From Nitrospira sp. (GTDB lineage Bacteria; Nitrospirota; Nitrospiria; Nitrospirales; Nitrospiraceae): a stretch of DNA of 35,142 bases. This document shows positions 23,002-32,519 of the stretch, piece by piece (position 1 is the stretch's first letter; each line of letters starts with the position of its first letter). The stretch spans positions 169,619-204,760 of the forward strand of contig SWDO01000001.1 in assembly GCA_005116895.1 (NCBI GenBank), read 5' to 3'. A program made the translations under genes and the position numbers. Below the pieces are notes generated by a model that was not told where the DNA came from, made no database searches, and worked only from the letters and a program-made list of their open reading frames with translations.

Positions 23002-23999
23002 TGCTGGTGTGGTTCCCTCTCGGTCGCGCTCATCGTCGAAACAGTATCGCGACACTGTTTCTCCTGCTTGGTATGATTGTTCTGCTTCCTCAATCAGCTG
23101 GGAGCACAGACACCAATAATTTTGTCACCATCCAGGGGAGTCACACACAATCAACCTTGATGAGTATTCAGTTCCGTACATACCAGAATGGGTGGGTGGT
23201 AGGAACTGGAGGCACTATCCTGAAGACCACCGATGGCGGGAAGAAATGGAAGCGGGTGGTGAGTGGAACGTCTACCTTGCTAACGTCCGTATTCTTTGCC
23301 GACTCCTCGAGAGGATGGGTGACGGGGGCTGGAGGATTTCTGAGTCGCACGACGAATGGGGGAGAGTCCTGGCTTCTACAACCCCTGGATACTCAGCAGG
23401 CACTGTACGGAGTCTACTTCACGTCCCCAGCTGTCGGATGGGTGGTCGGGGGAGCTGGCACGATCCTTCATACTACGGACGGCGGCCTACATTGGGCGGA
23501 ACAGGCGAGCGGCACGACGGCGGCGCTCTATGCGGCGCACTTCCTCAATGACCAGCAAGGCACGATCGTCGGAGCGTTGGGTACTGTCCTTTCGACGGAC
23601 GATGGGGGCACTACCTGGACTTCGCAAGAAACGCAGCATGCGGTGACCTTGTTCGATGTCTTTTTTATCGATCCCATGACCGGCTGGGCGGTCGGTAATG
23701 CGGGGGCTCTATTTCGGACGACGGACCGTGGAGCCAAATGGGTTGATCTGACCTTACCCTGCGGAACGACCTGTACGCGACTCACGGATTTGCTGAAGGT
23801 GCGTTTCACCAGCCCGCAAGAAGGTTGGATTGTCGGCGAGCGAGGGATGCTCTATCGGACGACCGACGCAGGTCTCACCTGGAGCGAGGGGAAATCGATC
23901 GCCTCGTCCTCGCTCTTCGGCCTCAGCTTTCCAGACGCCATGTATGGGTGGGCGAGCGGCGAAAACGGGACCATCGTCCATCTCCAGCCAGGCAGGTAG
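23001..23999 (+). CDS. Secreted YCF48/BNR-type beta-propeller protein
   Basis: A 332-residue exported protein. The signal peptide spans about residues 12-34 (IATLFLLLGMIVLLPQSAG). The rest is built from seven copies of the YCF48/BNR unit, G-W-x-V-G-x-x-G-x-x-x-x-T-T-D-G-G-x-x-W (GWVVGTGGTILKTTDGG, GWVVGGAGTILHTTDGG, GWIVGERGMLYRTTDAG), so it should fold as a seven-bladed propeller. YCF48 (HCF136) helps assemble photosystem II, but non-photosynthetic bacteria carry many paralogues of unknown role, and assembly of other membrane complexes has been suggested. A C-G-T-T-C pair occurs in one inter-blade loop. Its ATG uses the last A of the TIG gene stop codon (TAATG). Confidence 0.9.
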   Translation: MLVWFPLGRAHRRNSIATLFLLLGMIVLLPQSAGSTDTNNFVTIQGSHTQSTLMSIQFRTYQNGWVVGTGGTILKTTDGGKKWKRVVSGTSTLLTSVFFADSSRGWVTGAGGFLSRTTNGGESWLLQPLDTQQALYGVYFTSPAVGWVVGGAGTILHTTDGGLHWAEQASGTTAALYAAHFLNDQQGTIVGALGTVLSTDDGGTTWTSQETQHAVTLFDVFFIDPMTGWAVGNAGALFRTTDRGAKWVDLTLPCGTTCTRLTDLLKVRFTSPQEGWIVGERGMLYRTTDAGLTWSEGKSIASSSLFGLSFPDAMYGWASGENGTIVHLQPGR

Positions 24000-24314
24000 G
24001 TTTCTCTCCACGCATCTCATTTCTCTTCGCACCGGACGTCACCCGAGGATGTTTCCTTTGCTGCAAAAGAGGCACTTCTTATTGAGGACTGACTCTGCCA
24101 TCAGCCAGACAGAGAGGGGGAAGTGTTGGAGCGACAAAGAAGCCAGAAATGTGGTCATCATATGAATGGAATGGAGAACTGATGGAGCTAAGCCAGGTAG
24201 CATTTTGTGTCGCTTCAACAGGGACTGCCATGCCGCCTTGTTGGATCAGCTCAAATCTTGGTATCGTGCGGACGTCGATAGCCCTGAACTATGTCAGCCT
24301 TGTAGGGACAATGG
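24000..24314. other. Intergenic stretch before the RND operon
   Basis: No convincing gene; short frames here lack ribosome sites. A weak hairpin (CTCTG near 24099 with CAGAG about 12 bases on) may act as a terminator of the TIG/propeller transcript, but it has no T run. The promoter for the RND genes must lie here; no clear sigma-70 pair was found. Confidence 0.4.
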
Positions 24315-25439
24315 ATGGATATGATGGCTATGCCGAGGCTCTCAAACAAAACTCACCTAGCTCTTTCGCATGGTTCGTTGGTGGTTTTAATAATGCTGTT
24401 ATTGGGGGCCTGCGAGAAGAAAGTTGAGTCTGAAGCGGTGCGCCCAGTGCGCAGCCTGGTTGTCCAAGCGCATCTGTCCGGCGAGCCTATCGCGTTGACG
24501 GGACAACTCCATGCACGGGACGAAACCAAATTGGCCTTCCGGTTGTCCGGCAAACTCATTGAAAGGTCGGTGACCGTAGGCGATACGGTCAAGGCTGGTC
24601 AGATCGTCGCTCGGCTGGATGCCGCAACGGAACGACACGCCAGGAATGCCGCACGAGCCGATTATACCGCGGCCCTGGCTGTGCTGGATCAAACCGCAGC
24701 AGCGGAACGCCGTTTTGGCACCCTGCTCAAAGAAAGCGCGGTGTCGAAAGCAGAGTATGAAGAGACGGTGCGGCATCTGAAGACCGCCCATGCGCAAGTC
24801 GACGCGACGCGCGCAAAATTAGATACCGCAGAGATTCAGCTCGGCTATGCCGAGCTCAAGGCAGATGCCGATGGAGTGATTACCGTCAAAGGCGCGGAGC
24901 CCGGCGAGGTGATTCAAGCGGGGCAAATGATTTTTTCGTTGGCGCATCAGAAAGGTCGAGATGCCGTGTTCGATATGCCGGCACAAATCATTCGTGCGGG
25001 GATGTCGGCTCAGCAAGCGGTCGATGTGTGGCTGGCCGACAATCCCGACATCAAGACCATTGGTCATGTCCGCGAAATAGCCCCTCAGGCCGACGCCTCG
25101 ACAAGAACGTACCAAGTGAAGGTCAGCCTCGATTCGCTTCCGTCTGGGATGTTTTTGGGGTCAACCGTCGTGGGGAGGTTGAGGCTTCAGATGGCCACGC
25201 TGATTGAAGTCCCATTCTCCGCACTCATGATGTCGGCCACACAACCAGCGGTGTGGGTCATCGATCCGCAGACGGCTGTAGTTCATAAACGCGAGGTTGT
25301 AGTCGCCCGTTACAATCAGCAAGCGGTCGTTGTCGCGTCTGGATTACTGTCTGGCGACAGAATTGTCACCGCAGGGGCACAATCGCTCCATGACGGGCAA
25401 AAGGTCGCGTTGCTGGAGGGTGAGAGTGGCGGACGTTAA
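24315..25439 (+). CDS. RND efflux periplasmic adaptor, lipoprotein (membrane fusion protein)
   Basis: A 374-residue adaptor. The signal ends in a lipobox (LLLGAC), so it is anchored through a lipidated Cys. The order is typical: beta-barrel entry (ALTGQLHARDETKLAFRLSG), half lipoyl motif (VTVGDTVKAGQIVARLD), a helical hairpin of about 70 residues (two helices around ADYTAALAVLDQ and SAVSKAEYEETV), the second lipoyl half (ADGVITVKGAEPGEVIQAGQ), and the membrane-proximal domain. AGGG is seven bases before ATG 24315. It overlaps the permease gene downstream by 14 bases. Substrate cannot be told; drugs, metals or solvents are all possible. Confidence 0.95.
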   Translation: MDMMAMPRLSNKTHLALSHGSLVVLIMLLLGACEKKVESEAVRPVRSLVVQAHLSGEPIALTGQLHARDETKLAFRLSGKLIERSVTVGDTVKAGQIVARLDAATERHARNAARADYTAALAVLDQTAAAERRFGTLLKESAVSKAEYEETVRHLKTAHAQVDATRAKLDTAEIQLGYAELKADADGVITVKGAEPGEVIQAGQMIFSLAHQKGRDAVFDMPAQIIRAGMSAQQAVDVWLADNPDIKTIGHVREIAPQADASTRTYQVKVSLDSLPSGMFLGSTVVGRLRLQMATLIEVPFSALMMSATQPAVWVIDPQTAVVHKREVVVARYNQQAVVVASGLLSGDRIVTAGAQSLHDGQKVALLEGESGGR

Positions 25440-28400
25440 TCTTTCCGAATGGGCCATTCGGCACAAGTCACTGACGATCTATTTCATGGCGGTGCTCGTG
25501 GTTGCGGGCACCTATGCGTACATGCATTTGGGGAGTAATGAGGATCCGCCGTTCACGATCAGGGTCATGGTTGTGCAGATGCTCTGGCCGGGAGCCACGC
25601 AAGATGAGACGATGCGGCAGGTGACCGATCGAATCGAAAAGAAGCTGCAAGAGATCCCCTATCTTGATTACCTCAAAAGTTATACGACGGCTGGAAAATC
25701 GACGATCTTCGTCACGTTGCTGGATAGCTCGCCCAAACAGGACATCCCTGACATTTGGTATCAGGTACGCAAGAAAGTCGGTGATATCGGGCAGACCCTT
25801 CCGCAAGGAACCATCGGGCCATTCTTCAACGATGAGTTCGGGGACACGTTCGGGGTCATTTACGGCTTCACCGCCGACGGATTTACGCACCGCGAATTGC
25901 GGGATTATGTCGAGAAGACGCGCTCGCGGTTGTTGGAGGTCCCCGATGTGTCCAAAGTCGAAGCCATCGGGACGCAGGATGAACGGCTCTACATCGAGTT
26001 CTCCACCCAGCGCCTTGCCGAGCTGAAACTTGATCGTATGGCTCTGATAAGAGAACTCCAGGCGCAGAACGCCGTGAATCCCTCAGGGGGCATTCAAACA
26101 CAAGACGAACGAGTCTTGGTGCAGGTGTCCGGAAAACTCCTGTCCGAACAGGATTTCCTGAACATCAATTTTGCCGTTGGAAACCGGATGCTACGGTTGA
26201 GCGATATCGCGACCGTTTCCCGAGGGTACGTCGATCCCCCGCAACCCATGTTTCGCGTGAATGGAAAAAACGCGATCGGGTTGGCCATATCGATGCGATC
26301 ATCCGGAGATATTCTCGCCCTCGACCAGAATCTTAAGGAGGCGATGCAGCGCATCACCGCGACTTTACCCATGGGCATCGACCCGTATCTGGTCGCCGAT
26401 CAGCCCAAGGTCGTTCACCACGCCGTGCACGAGTTCATGAAGGCGCTATGGGAAGCAATCGCCATCGTGCTCGGGATCAGTTTTTTTAGTCTTGGCGTTC
26501 GGGCGGGCCTGGTTGTAGCGTTGTCAATCCCTCTGGTGCTGGCAATCGTCTTCGTGATGATGGACGTACTCGGCATCGATCTCCAGCGCATCTCGCTTGG
26601 CGCCCTGATTATTGCGCTGGGCTTGCTCGTTGATGACGCGATGATCACCATCGAAAGCATGCTCACCAAACTGGAACATGGCTGGGATACGGTGCGTTCG
26701 GCGACATTCGCGTACACGACCACGGCGTTTCCGATGTTAACCGGGACGCTGGTGACGATGATCGGTTTTGTGCCCGTCGGGTTCGCCAAGAGCGGAGCTG
26801 GAGAATATACCTTCTCGCTCTTTGCCGTCGTCGCGGTCGCCCTGATGGCCTCCTGGTTTGTGGCGGTGCTGTTTTCGCCCTTAATTGGAACGATGGTGCT
26901 GTCAGCGAAACTTGAACACACGCATACAGAGAAAGGGCGTTTCTCTGAGGGGTTCCATCGCCTTCTTCTCTACAGTATGCGCCATTCAAAGGGAACGATT
27001 GCGGTGACGGGTGGTCTATTTTGTCTTGCGCTGGCCTTGCTGCCGTTGGTGCCTAACCAGTTTTTCCCTTCCTCCGACCGTCCCGAATTGATCGTTGACT
27101 TGCGTCTAAGGCAGGATGCATCAATTTATGCGACCGACAAAGTTTCGCAAAGGCTTGATGAGCTTCTTCGCGATCACAAGGATATCGATCATTGGAGCTC
27201 GTACGTCGGACGCGGCGCCGTTCGGTTCTATTTACCGCTTGACGTTCAACTGGACAACGAGTTTTTCACCGAAACCGTGGTGGTCACCCATGATCTTGAG
27301 GCGCGCGAACGCGTACGGACCTATCTGGAAAACGCGCTGCAGCAGCACTTCCCCGAAGTCATCGGGCGCATTTATCCGCTCGAATTGGGGCCTCCCGTCG
27401 GATGGCCGATTCAGTATCGTGTCAGCGGAGAAGGAGTGGCCAAGATTCGCGATATCGCCGACCACGTCGCGGGGATTCTGGCGGCCAATCCTAGTGTGGA
27501 GAACATCAATTTTAACTGGATGGAACCGATCCAGAAATTCAAGATCCAAGTACATCAGGATGAGGCGAGGCTCTTGGGACTGACCTCATCGGATGTGGCG
27601 CAGGCGATCAACATCGTGGTGTCCGGTGAAACAGCCACGCAAATCCGCGATGATATTTACCTGATCAACGTCGTGGCCAGGGCCCACGAAACGGAACGGA
27701 TGTCATTGGACAGAATGCGGGCACTGGACATTCCGCTACCTAACGGGAAAACAGTGCCGCTGACGGAACTGGCGAGCGTCCATTACGAGCAGGATACTCC
27801 CCTGATCTGGCGCAGAGGCAGAGTGCCGACCCTCACGGTGCACGCGGATGTTAAGCATGGCGTCATGCCGGCGACGGCGATCGAACAGTTGCAGGCGCCG
27901 ATGTCGTCACTGCGGCAGGAGCTTCCTCCGAGGTATGACGTTGCCGTGGGTGGAATCGTTGAGGAGAGCACGAAATCTCAGGCATCGGTCGCTGCGGTGT
28001 TTCCGGTTACGCTCATTCTGATGGTCACGGTGCTCATGATTCAAATGCAGAATTTCAGTCGTCTTGTTCTTGTGCTCAGTGTCGCGCCGCTGGGCCTCAT
28101 CGGTGTCGTCCTGGCGCTGCTTGCTGTGCAGAAGCCCATGGGGTTCGTCGCGTTGCTGGGAGTCATTGCGCTCGTCGGGATGATCGTGCGCAACTCGGTC
28201 ATACTTGTGCATCAGATTCAGGTCGAGAAAGAAGCCGGTCGCTCGGATTGGATGGCTGTTGTTGAAGCCTCGCTGGTGCGTTTCCGCCCGATCATGTTAA
28301 CCGCCGTGGCCGCTATTCTGGGCATGGTGCCCATTGCCCCAACTGTCTTCTGGGGCCCCATGGCTGCCGCGATCATGGGCGGGCTGGCCGTGGCAACCAT

Positions 28401-28491
28401 GCTCACGTTGATCTTTCTGCCGTCGCTGTATGTCATGTGGTTTCGGATCCGCGAAGAGGCGTCAAAACCTGCAGAGGTCGCTGTGCCATAG
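25426..28491 (+). CDS. RND efflux transporter permease (AcrB/MexB-type inner-membrane pump)
   Basis: A full-length RND pump of 1021 residues: twelve membrane segments in two halves and two periplasmic porter domains. Proton-relay Asp pair in TM4 is present (LGLLVDDAMITIES). In TM10 the residue corresponding to the AcrB lysine is Arg (MIVRNSVILVHQ), a variant known in a subgroup of RND pumps. The start is GTG 25426, with GGAGGG six bases upstream and an overlap with the adaptor gene; the longer upstream frame has no ribosome site. N-terminal LSEWAIRHKSLTIYFMAVLV is the first span. No outer-membrane channel (TolC-like) gene is adjacent, so a channel from elsewhere is needed. Confidence 0.96.
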   Translation: MADVNLSEWAIRHKSLTIYFMAVLVVAGTYAYMHLGSNEDPPFTIRVMVVQMLWPGATQDETMRQVTDRIEKKLQEIPYLDYLKSYTTAGKSTIFVTLLDSSPKQDIPDIWYQVRKKVGDIGQTLPQGTIGPFFNDEFGDTFGVIYGFTADGFTHRELRDYVEKTRSRLLEVPDVSKVEAIGTQDERLYIEFSTQRLAELKLDRMALIRELQAQNAVNPSGGIQTQDERVLVQVSGKLLSEQDFLNINFAVGNRMLRLSDIATVSRGYVDPPQPMFRVNGKNAIGLAISMRSSGDILALDQNLKEAMQRITATLPMGIDPYLVADQPKVVHHAVHEFMKALWEAIAIVLGISFFSLGVRAGLVVALSIPLVLAIVFVMMDVLGIDLQRISLGALIIALGLLVDDAMITIESMLTKLEHGWDTVRSATFAYTTTAFPMLTGTLVTMIGFVPVGFAKSGAGEYTFSLFAVVAVALMASWFVAVLFSPLIGTMVLSAKLEHTHTEKGRFSEGFHRLLLYSMRHSKGTIAVTGGLFCLALALLPLVPNQFFPSSDRPELIVDLRLRQDASIYATDKVSQRLDELLRDHKDIDHWSSYVGRGAVRFYLPLDVQLDNEFFTETVVVTHDLEARERVRTYLENALQQHFPEVIGRIYPLELGPPVGWPIQYRVSGEGVAKIRDIADHVAGILAANPSVENINFNWMEPIQKFKIQVHQDEARLLGLTSSDVAQAINIVVSGETATQIRDDIYLINVVARAHETERMSLDRMRALDIPLPNGKTVPLTELASVHYEQDTPLIWRRGRVPTLTVHADVKHGVMPATAIEQLQAPMSSLRQELPPRYDVAVGGIVEESTKSQASVAAVFPVTLILMVTVLMIQMQNFSRLVLVLSVAPLGLIGVVLALLAVQKPMGFVALLGVIALVGMIVRNSVILVHQIQVEKEAGRSDWMAVVEASLVRFRPIMLTAVAAILGMVPIAPTVFWGPMAAAIMGGLAVATMLTLIFLPSLYVMWFRIREEASKPAEVAVP

Positions 28492-28673
28492 CACACTGTG
28501 AATTGAAGGTTGAGGAGCGCCACTGCCGGTCTGGATGAAGACTCCTGTCAGTATTGGGGTAATAAACTAAGTACGATAATTGGTTGTGCGCAAAGGAACT
28601 GTGCCAGGTGCACAAGGGGCGTTCATTTCGTGGGTGTCGCAACGCTCTTGGAGCATACGACTGTCAATCGAGG

Positions 28674-28880
28674 CTATTTCACCGGCGCCAATTTTACCGT
28701 GAAAACACCGACTCCTCTGGTAATAGTCACTTGCCCAGCTCGGCTCAATCGGCCTACCTCCTGAAAGAGGTCGTTCCAGGTGAGATCGGGATATCGAGCT
28801 ACGAGGAGGTCAAAGTCACATTCTGGAGATTCTTTGAGCACGGCTAGGATGCGATCAGTAATTGGTCGATTGGTAGACAT
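28674..28880 (-). CDS. Small winged-helix-like protein (68 aa)
   Basis: A 68-residue protein: helix ITDRILAVLKESPECD, then LLVARYPDLTWNDLFQEVGRL, then a beta wing (GQVTITRGVGVFTVKL). This matches a small winged helix without the N-terminal extension. The start is ATG 28880, since AAGGA sits seven bases upstream; an upstream frame extension has no ribosome site. A regulatory role is plausible but unsupported. It is transcribed toward the end of the RND permease gene, convergently. Confidence 0.65.
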   Translation of the reverse strand: MSTNRPITDRILAVLKESPECDFDLLVARYPDLTWNDLFQEVGRLSRAGQVTITRGVGVFTVKLAPVK

Positions 28881-29054
28881 CGGCGATTCCTTTTGCGCGA
28901 TAGCGGCGTCTGGTGAAGTACGGAGCGTTACTCGGCGTTGGAACTCGGAGACTGAGAATCGATCGCGCCAAGAATAGGCCACATACGCGAGCGATGAGAC
29001 AGTCGGCGTGATGAAACGTCGTAGAGCTATGCTACGTGCTTCGGAACTGGTCCG

Positions 29055-29750
29055 TCAAGCCTGGGTCTGGATCAGGTGGGCGGCCAAGAAGAAGACAAAC
29101 ATTTTTGTCGGAATGTCCAGGGTATCCGGCAAGTCGATCAACATCTCTCGAACAGCCATGATTGCAGCACGATCTTCAATGACACCGATGACCGCGGACT
29201 CACTCTCAAGTGAGTAGCATCGACGGAACCAGCTCTTTTGTCGCAGGAGCGTGCCTTTAAATGGTTCTACAAAATGCACTCGGCCACGAGCGAAGATACG
29301 ACGCGCAAAGAGGATGTCGGCAACCGCCATCGTCTTCTGGCCACTCACGAACGTAAACCGCACGTCATTGACCCAACCGCGATCGAGGTACTCAAACTGA
29401 ACCTCGTACCGATGGCCGCCACAATGGATCGCGACAGTACTGGCTGATGAGTGTGACTCGTGCCACCGAAGGCGCGCATTCCTTGCCTGTGCCATAGTGG
29501 GCCAGATCACTTCTCCCACACGTTGACCTGTGGCGGTGTTGACAGCGTACTCGAAGCCTGCGAGTGCGGATATTTGATGTGCATACAGTGGCGTACGCTG
29601 GACGGTCTGCTCCGCTTCATGGACAACAGGGTCCATCCACACCCTCCAATAGATGTAAGCGAGTTCTGGTGCTCGTACTTTATCCAACGCAGATGGCGTG
29701 GCAAAAGACTTTACGATTTTGAGCAGCTGAGGGGGAGAAGGGGAGGGCAC
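29055..29750 (-). CDS. Hypothetical protein, possibly tubby/LURP-one-like
   Basis: A 231-residue protein of unknown family, with no signal peptide. The second half shows repeated beta strands around a central helix: HRYEVQFEYLDRGWVNDVRF, MAVADILFARR, GTLLRQKSWFRRCYSLE, SAVIGVIEDRAAIMAVREML and a C-terminal hydrophobic helix (TKMFVFFLAAHLIQ). This layout (strand-rich, Y-x-L then G-x-I, final buried helix) is reminiscent of the LURP-one/tubby-like or scramblase fold, but I could not confirm it. It starts with GTG 29750 and no strong ribosome site, so the N-terminus is uncertain. It lies 37 bases from the yaeQ gene on the same strand. Confidence 0.6.
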   Translation of the reverse strand: MPSPSPPQLLKIVKSFATPSALDKVRAPELAYIYWRVWMDPVVHEAEQTVQRTPLYAHQISALAGFEYAVNTATGQRVGEVIWPTMAQARNARLRWHESHSSASTVAIHCGGHRYEVQFEYLDRGWVNDVRFTFVSGQKTMAVADILFARRIFARGRVHFVEPFKGTLLRQKSWFRRCYSLESESAVIGVIEDRAAIMAVREMLIDLPDTLDIPTKMFVFFLAAHLIQTQA

Positions 29751-29787
29751 TCATCTCGAAGGTGCACGTTATGGATCTTGGCTCACG

Positions 29788-30327
29788 TCAGCTCTTCAAT
29801 CGCTGTAATTCAAGGTGGAGAGTCTCCGCCCCATCTGCAATCCAGATATGCCCGTCCTGGATTGTCCATTGTAACTGCATGGCGGGTTTTGCCATCTCAG
29901 CTAGGGCACGAATACTCTCCATTTGGAGCAGCGCCACGGAGAGGTTTCTCAACCGGTCGAGCGACGGGCCTTGGTTCGCCCACCAGACTTCGGCATTGCG
30001 GGCTCCATAGGTATAGACGATGACCTGTTTGGATCGGCCACAGGCCTGACGCAGGGTCTTCTCGTCGGGCTGGCCGATCTCGATCCAGCAGTCGATGCCC
30101 CCGGTCAAATCACGTTGCCACAGCGCCGGCTCAGCTTCGGTGCCTACCCCACGGCCGAATGACAAGGCTTCATCTGCGTGGAGCGCGAAAGCGAGCACTC
30201 GTACCATCATGCGTTCTTCAGTTTCAGACGGATGACGTGCGAGCGTGAGCGCATGGTCCTGGAAGTACTGACGATCCATATCAGCGATCTCCAGGTAGGC
30301 CTTGTAGATGGTTGCGTTCGAAGCCAT
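29788..30327 (-). CDS. yaeQ: YaeQ family protein
   Basis: A 179-residue YaeQ protein. The start ATG 30327 gives the canonical beginning MASNATIYKAYLEIADMDR, followed by YFQDHALTLARHPSETEERM, MVRVLAFALHADEALSFGRG, LTGGIDCWIEIGQPDEKTLR and the VIVYTYGARNAEVWW strand. The fold is related to the PD-(D/E)XK nucleases; the conserved E and the D-x-W-I-E-x-G-x-P motif sit at the former active site. The cellular role is unknown; in E. coli it was linked to transcription antitermination, a claim that has been disputed. It is common in gammaproteobacteria and less so elsewhere, so transfer is plausible. Confidence 0.93.
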   Translation of the reverse strand: MASNATIYKAYLEIADMDRQYFQDHALTLARHPSETEERMMVRVLAFALHADEALSFGRGVGTEAEPALWQRDLTGGIDCWIEIGQPDEKTLRQACGRSKQVIVYTYGARNAEVWWANQGPSLDRLRNLSVALLQMESIRALAEMAKPAMQLQWTIQDGHIWIADGAETLHLELQRLKS

Positions 30328-30343
30328 CGTGCCAGGGTGGGCG

Positions 30344-30574
30344 CTAGGGGAGTTCCGCCACAAACATCTGTTCAACTCGCTTGCGGGCCCACGGTGTCTT
30401 GCGCAGGAACGTCAGGCTCGACTTGATCGTCGGGTGATGGCGAAAACAGCGGACGGGCACGCGGGCACCCAATGTTGCCCATCCGTGTCGTGCGACTAAT
30501 GTCGTGACAATGGTTTCTAAGGTGATCCCGTGCAAGGGATCGCGAGGATGGGTTATGGCATGCGGCTGGTTCAT
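30344..30574 (-). CDS. VF530 (DUF2132) family small DNA-binding protein
   Basis: A 76-residue protein matching the VF530 family, whose Vibrio member has a novel fold and binds [44 protein letters not shown] and [12 protein letters not shown] are the defining motifs (canonical P-W-A-R and S-S-L-K-F-L-R-K-T). Start ATG 30574 was chosen because the upstream frame extension is unlike the family. It is directly upstream of yaeQ on the same strand, 16 bases apart, so they are probably cotranscribed. Confidence 0.92.
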   Translation of the reverse strand: MNQPHAITHPRDPLHGITLETIVTTLVARHGWATLGARVPVRCFRHHPTIKSSLTFLRKTPWARKRVEQMFVAELP

Positions 30575-30796
30575 ATGTGAATTGGACCTGAGCGGGTGCA
30601 GAGTACCGATTGCGGCTGAATTCCACAAGTGGGCTCCGTGGGCGCGGTTGGAGCGGAATCGATGATCAACACGAGAGCCAATGGGAGGCAGGAGAGCATC
30701 CAAAAACGCGTGAGTGATCGGTTCACACATCACAGGTCCGCACCTTTGTCTTTGTGCAGTCGGTCCTGCCCCCTGAGTCCTTCGGATCGGCTTCGA

Positions 30797-31117
30797 TCAG
30801 GCTGTGGTGTTGCGTTTAAGCAGATTGGCAAGATGGGAAAATGGGGTGAAGGGGTGGTCCGGCTCACCGCTCGATCGAGATACGTTCGACTCGCTAGCGA
30901 CCTGATCGCGCTGATGCTCATTGTCGTGACAGTAGAGGCAGAGCAACTCCCAGTTGCTGCCGTCAGGAGGATTGTTGTGATGGTTGTGGTCCTTGTGGTG
31001 GACTGTGAGTTGGTTCAGCTTCTTCCCGTCGAACTCGCGCCCACAGTGGGCACAGACCCAGGGGAATAATTTCAGCGCCCGTGCCCGGTAGCTCTGCTCT
31101 TGGCTCTTCCGCATCAT
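30797..31117 (-). CDS. YajD-like HNH nuclease domain protein
   Basis: A 106-residue protein with an HNH finger: FPWVCAHCGREFDG (first zinc CxxC), LTVHHKDHNHHNNPPDGSN (the HH and conserved N) and LLCLYCHDNEHQ (second CxxC and final H). This matches the E. coli YajD family of small HNH proteins of unknown substrate. The start is ATG 31117, with GGAGG six bases upstream; the residues upstream of it in the frame are not family-like. The C-terminus (RSSGEPDHPFTPFSHLANLL) is a short tail. It lies upstream of the VF530/yaeQ pair on the same strand. Confidence 0.9.
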   Translation of the reverse strand: MMRKSQEQSYRARALKLFPWVCAHCGREFDGKKLNQLTVHHKDHNHHNNPPDGSNWELLCLYCHDNEHQRDQVASESNVSRSSGEPDHPFTPFSHLANLLKRNTTA

Positions 31118-31361
31118 GCGATGCCTCCGAGAGAAGGATGACTCGGTGCAGAAATATTCTACAGCAAGTCTACCAGACCCCGCCACTTTGCCATGAAACG
31201 TTTCCTGATACCAATTCTTCACCTCTCACAGCGTTCAAGGCATAGCAGACACCGCGAAATGGTTTACGCATTGCCGCTTGAACTTCACTCAATCCATATT
31301 CCTATCCGGTTCATACTCTTCGCGTACGTGCTCGTCGTGTGCAAAATCCATCCGATGACTA

Positions 31362-31375
31362 GTGTAGTGCTGCAT
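31362..31375. repeat. Left terminal inverted repeat of the IS630 element
   Basis: GTGTAGTGCTGCAT, directly inside the TA at 31360-31361; partner of the right repeat at 32516-32529. Confidence 0.85.
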
Positions 31376-31433
31376 AAGTTCCTTGACATACCATGATCCA
31401 TGGCTATCACCTCTCACGAAGGAGGTGATGACT

Positions 31434-32519
31434 ATGCGACGAGCTCCGCAGCTTCAGGTGACCGATGATGAACGCACACAATTACGCCAATGGGCCCGGG
31501 GCCGGCGCACCCCCGTCCGCCTGGCGCTGCGCGCAACGATGATCCTGCTGGCCGCCGAGGGGCATGAAAACCGGCACATCGCCGCAGCGGTGGGAACGAG
31601 TCGGCAGACGGTGGGACTCTGGCGACAGCGCTTTGCCACACACAGGCTGGTCGGGCTTGAACATGACGCCCCGCGAGGTGGACGCCCGCCCCGGCGTCGG
31701 CAGGCGCTGGAGGCGCAGATTCTTCACGCCACCACCCAAACCCGGCCCCCCGCCGCGACGCACTGGTCCACGCGAACGTTGGCCCGGCATCTGGGGACCA
31801 ATCCTACGCTGGTGCAACGCGTGTGGCAGGCACATGGCCTCAAACCCCATCTGGTCCGCCCCTTCAAGCTCAGCCGGGATCCCCACTTTCAGGAGAAAGT
31901 GGCGGATGTGGTGGGCTTGTATCTGAACCCGCCGGAGCACGCCCTCGTCCTGAGCGTGGATGAGAAAAGCCAGATCCAGGCCCTGGACCGCACCCAGCCC
32001 GGCCTCCCGATGAAAAAGGGCCGCTGGGGCACAATGACGCACGACTACAAACGCCACGGCACGACGACGCTCTTCGCGGCACTGAGCATGCTCGATGGAA
32101 CGGTCATCGGCGACTGCATGCCGCGCCATCGCCACCAAGAGTTTCTCCGGTTCCTCAAGAAGATCGATGCGGAGACGCCCCCCGCCCTCGATCTGCATCT
32201 GATCCTGGACAATTACGCGCCGCACAAGCACCCCACCGTGCGCCGGTGGGTACGGCGGCATCCACGCGTCCATCTGCACTTCATCCCGACGTCGAGTTCG
32301 TGGCTCAACACGGTCGAACGCTGGTTCCGCGACCTGACGGAGCGGCGCATTCGCCGTGGTGTCTTCCACAGCGTCCCGGAGCTCATTCAGGCGATTGAGG
32401 CATACCTCCGCCACTATAATGTGGCCCCGAAACCGTTTGTGTGGACAAAATCCGCTCAGGACATCCTGGCGAAAGTGCACCGAGCCAGGGGCGCCTTGGA
32501 TAAGACAAGAACAGCATGA
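31434..32519 (+). CDS. IS630-family transposase
   Basis: A 361-residue DDE transposase of the IS630 family. The N-terminal helix-turn-helix ([20 protein letters not shown]) binds the ends. The catalytic DDE core follows: [13 protein letters not shown] (first D), [12 protein letters not shown] (second D) and [18 protein letters not shown] (E, with the SSSWLN motif). The start is ATG 31434, with AAGGAGG seven bases upstream; the ATG six bases earlier is less well placed. The frame is open throughout and ends inside the right inverted repeat, so no frameshift is needed. Codon use is more GC-rich than the neighbours, in line with a recent arrival. Confidence 0.95.
   Translation: MRRAPQLQVTDDERTQLRQWARGRRTPVRLALRATMILLAAEGHENRHIAAAVGTSRQTVGLWRQRFATHRLVGLEHDAPRGGRPPRRRQALEAQILHATTQTRPPAATHWSTRTLARHLGTNPTLVQRVWQAHGLKPHLVRPFKLSRDPHFQEKVADVVGLYLNPPEHALVLSVDEKSQIQALDRTQPGLPMKKGRWGTMTHDYKRHGTTTLFAALSMLDGTVIGDCMPRHRHQEFLRFLKKIDAETPPALDLHLILDNYAPHKHPTVRRWVRRHPRVHLHFIPTSSSWLNTVERWFRDLTERRIRRGVFHSVPELIQAIEAYLRHYNVAPKPFVWTKSAQDILAKVHRARGALDKTRTA

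Noticed and set aside
24149..24427. 92-codon frame before the RND adaptor
   Set aside because: Overlaps the adaptor start in another frame, with no ribosome site and no protein-like pattern.
31482..32480. 332-codon minus-strand frame inside the IS630 transposase
   Set aside because: A shadow of the GC-rich transposase gene, which carries the DDE residues.
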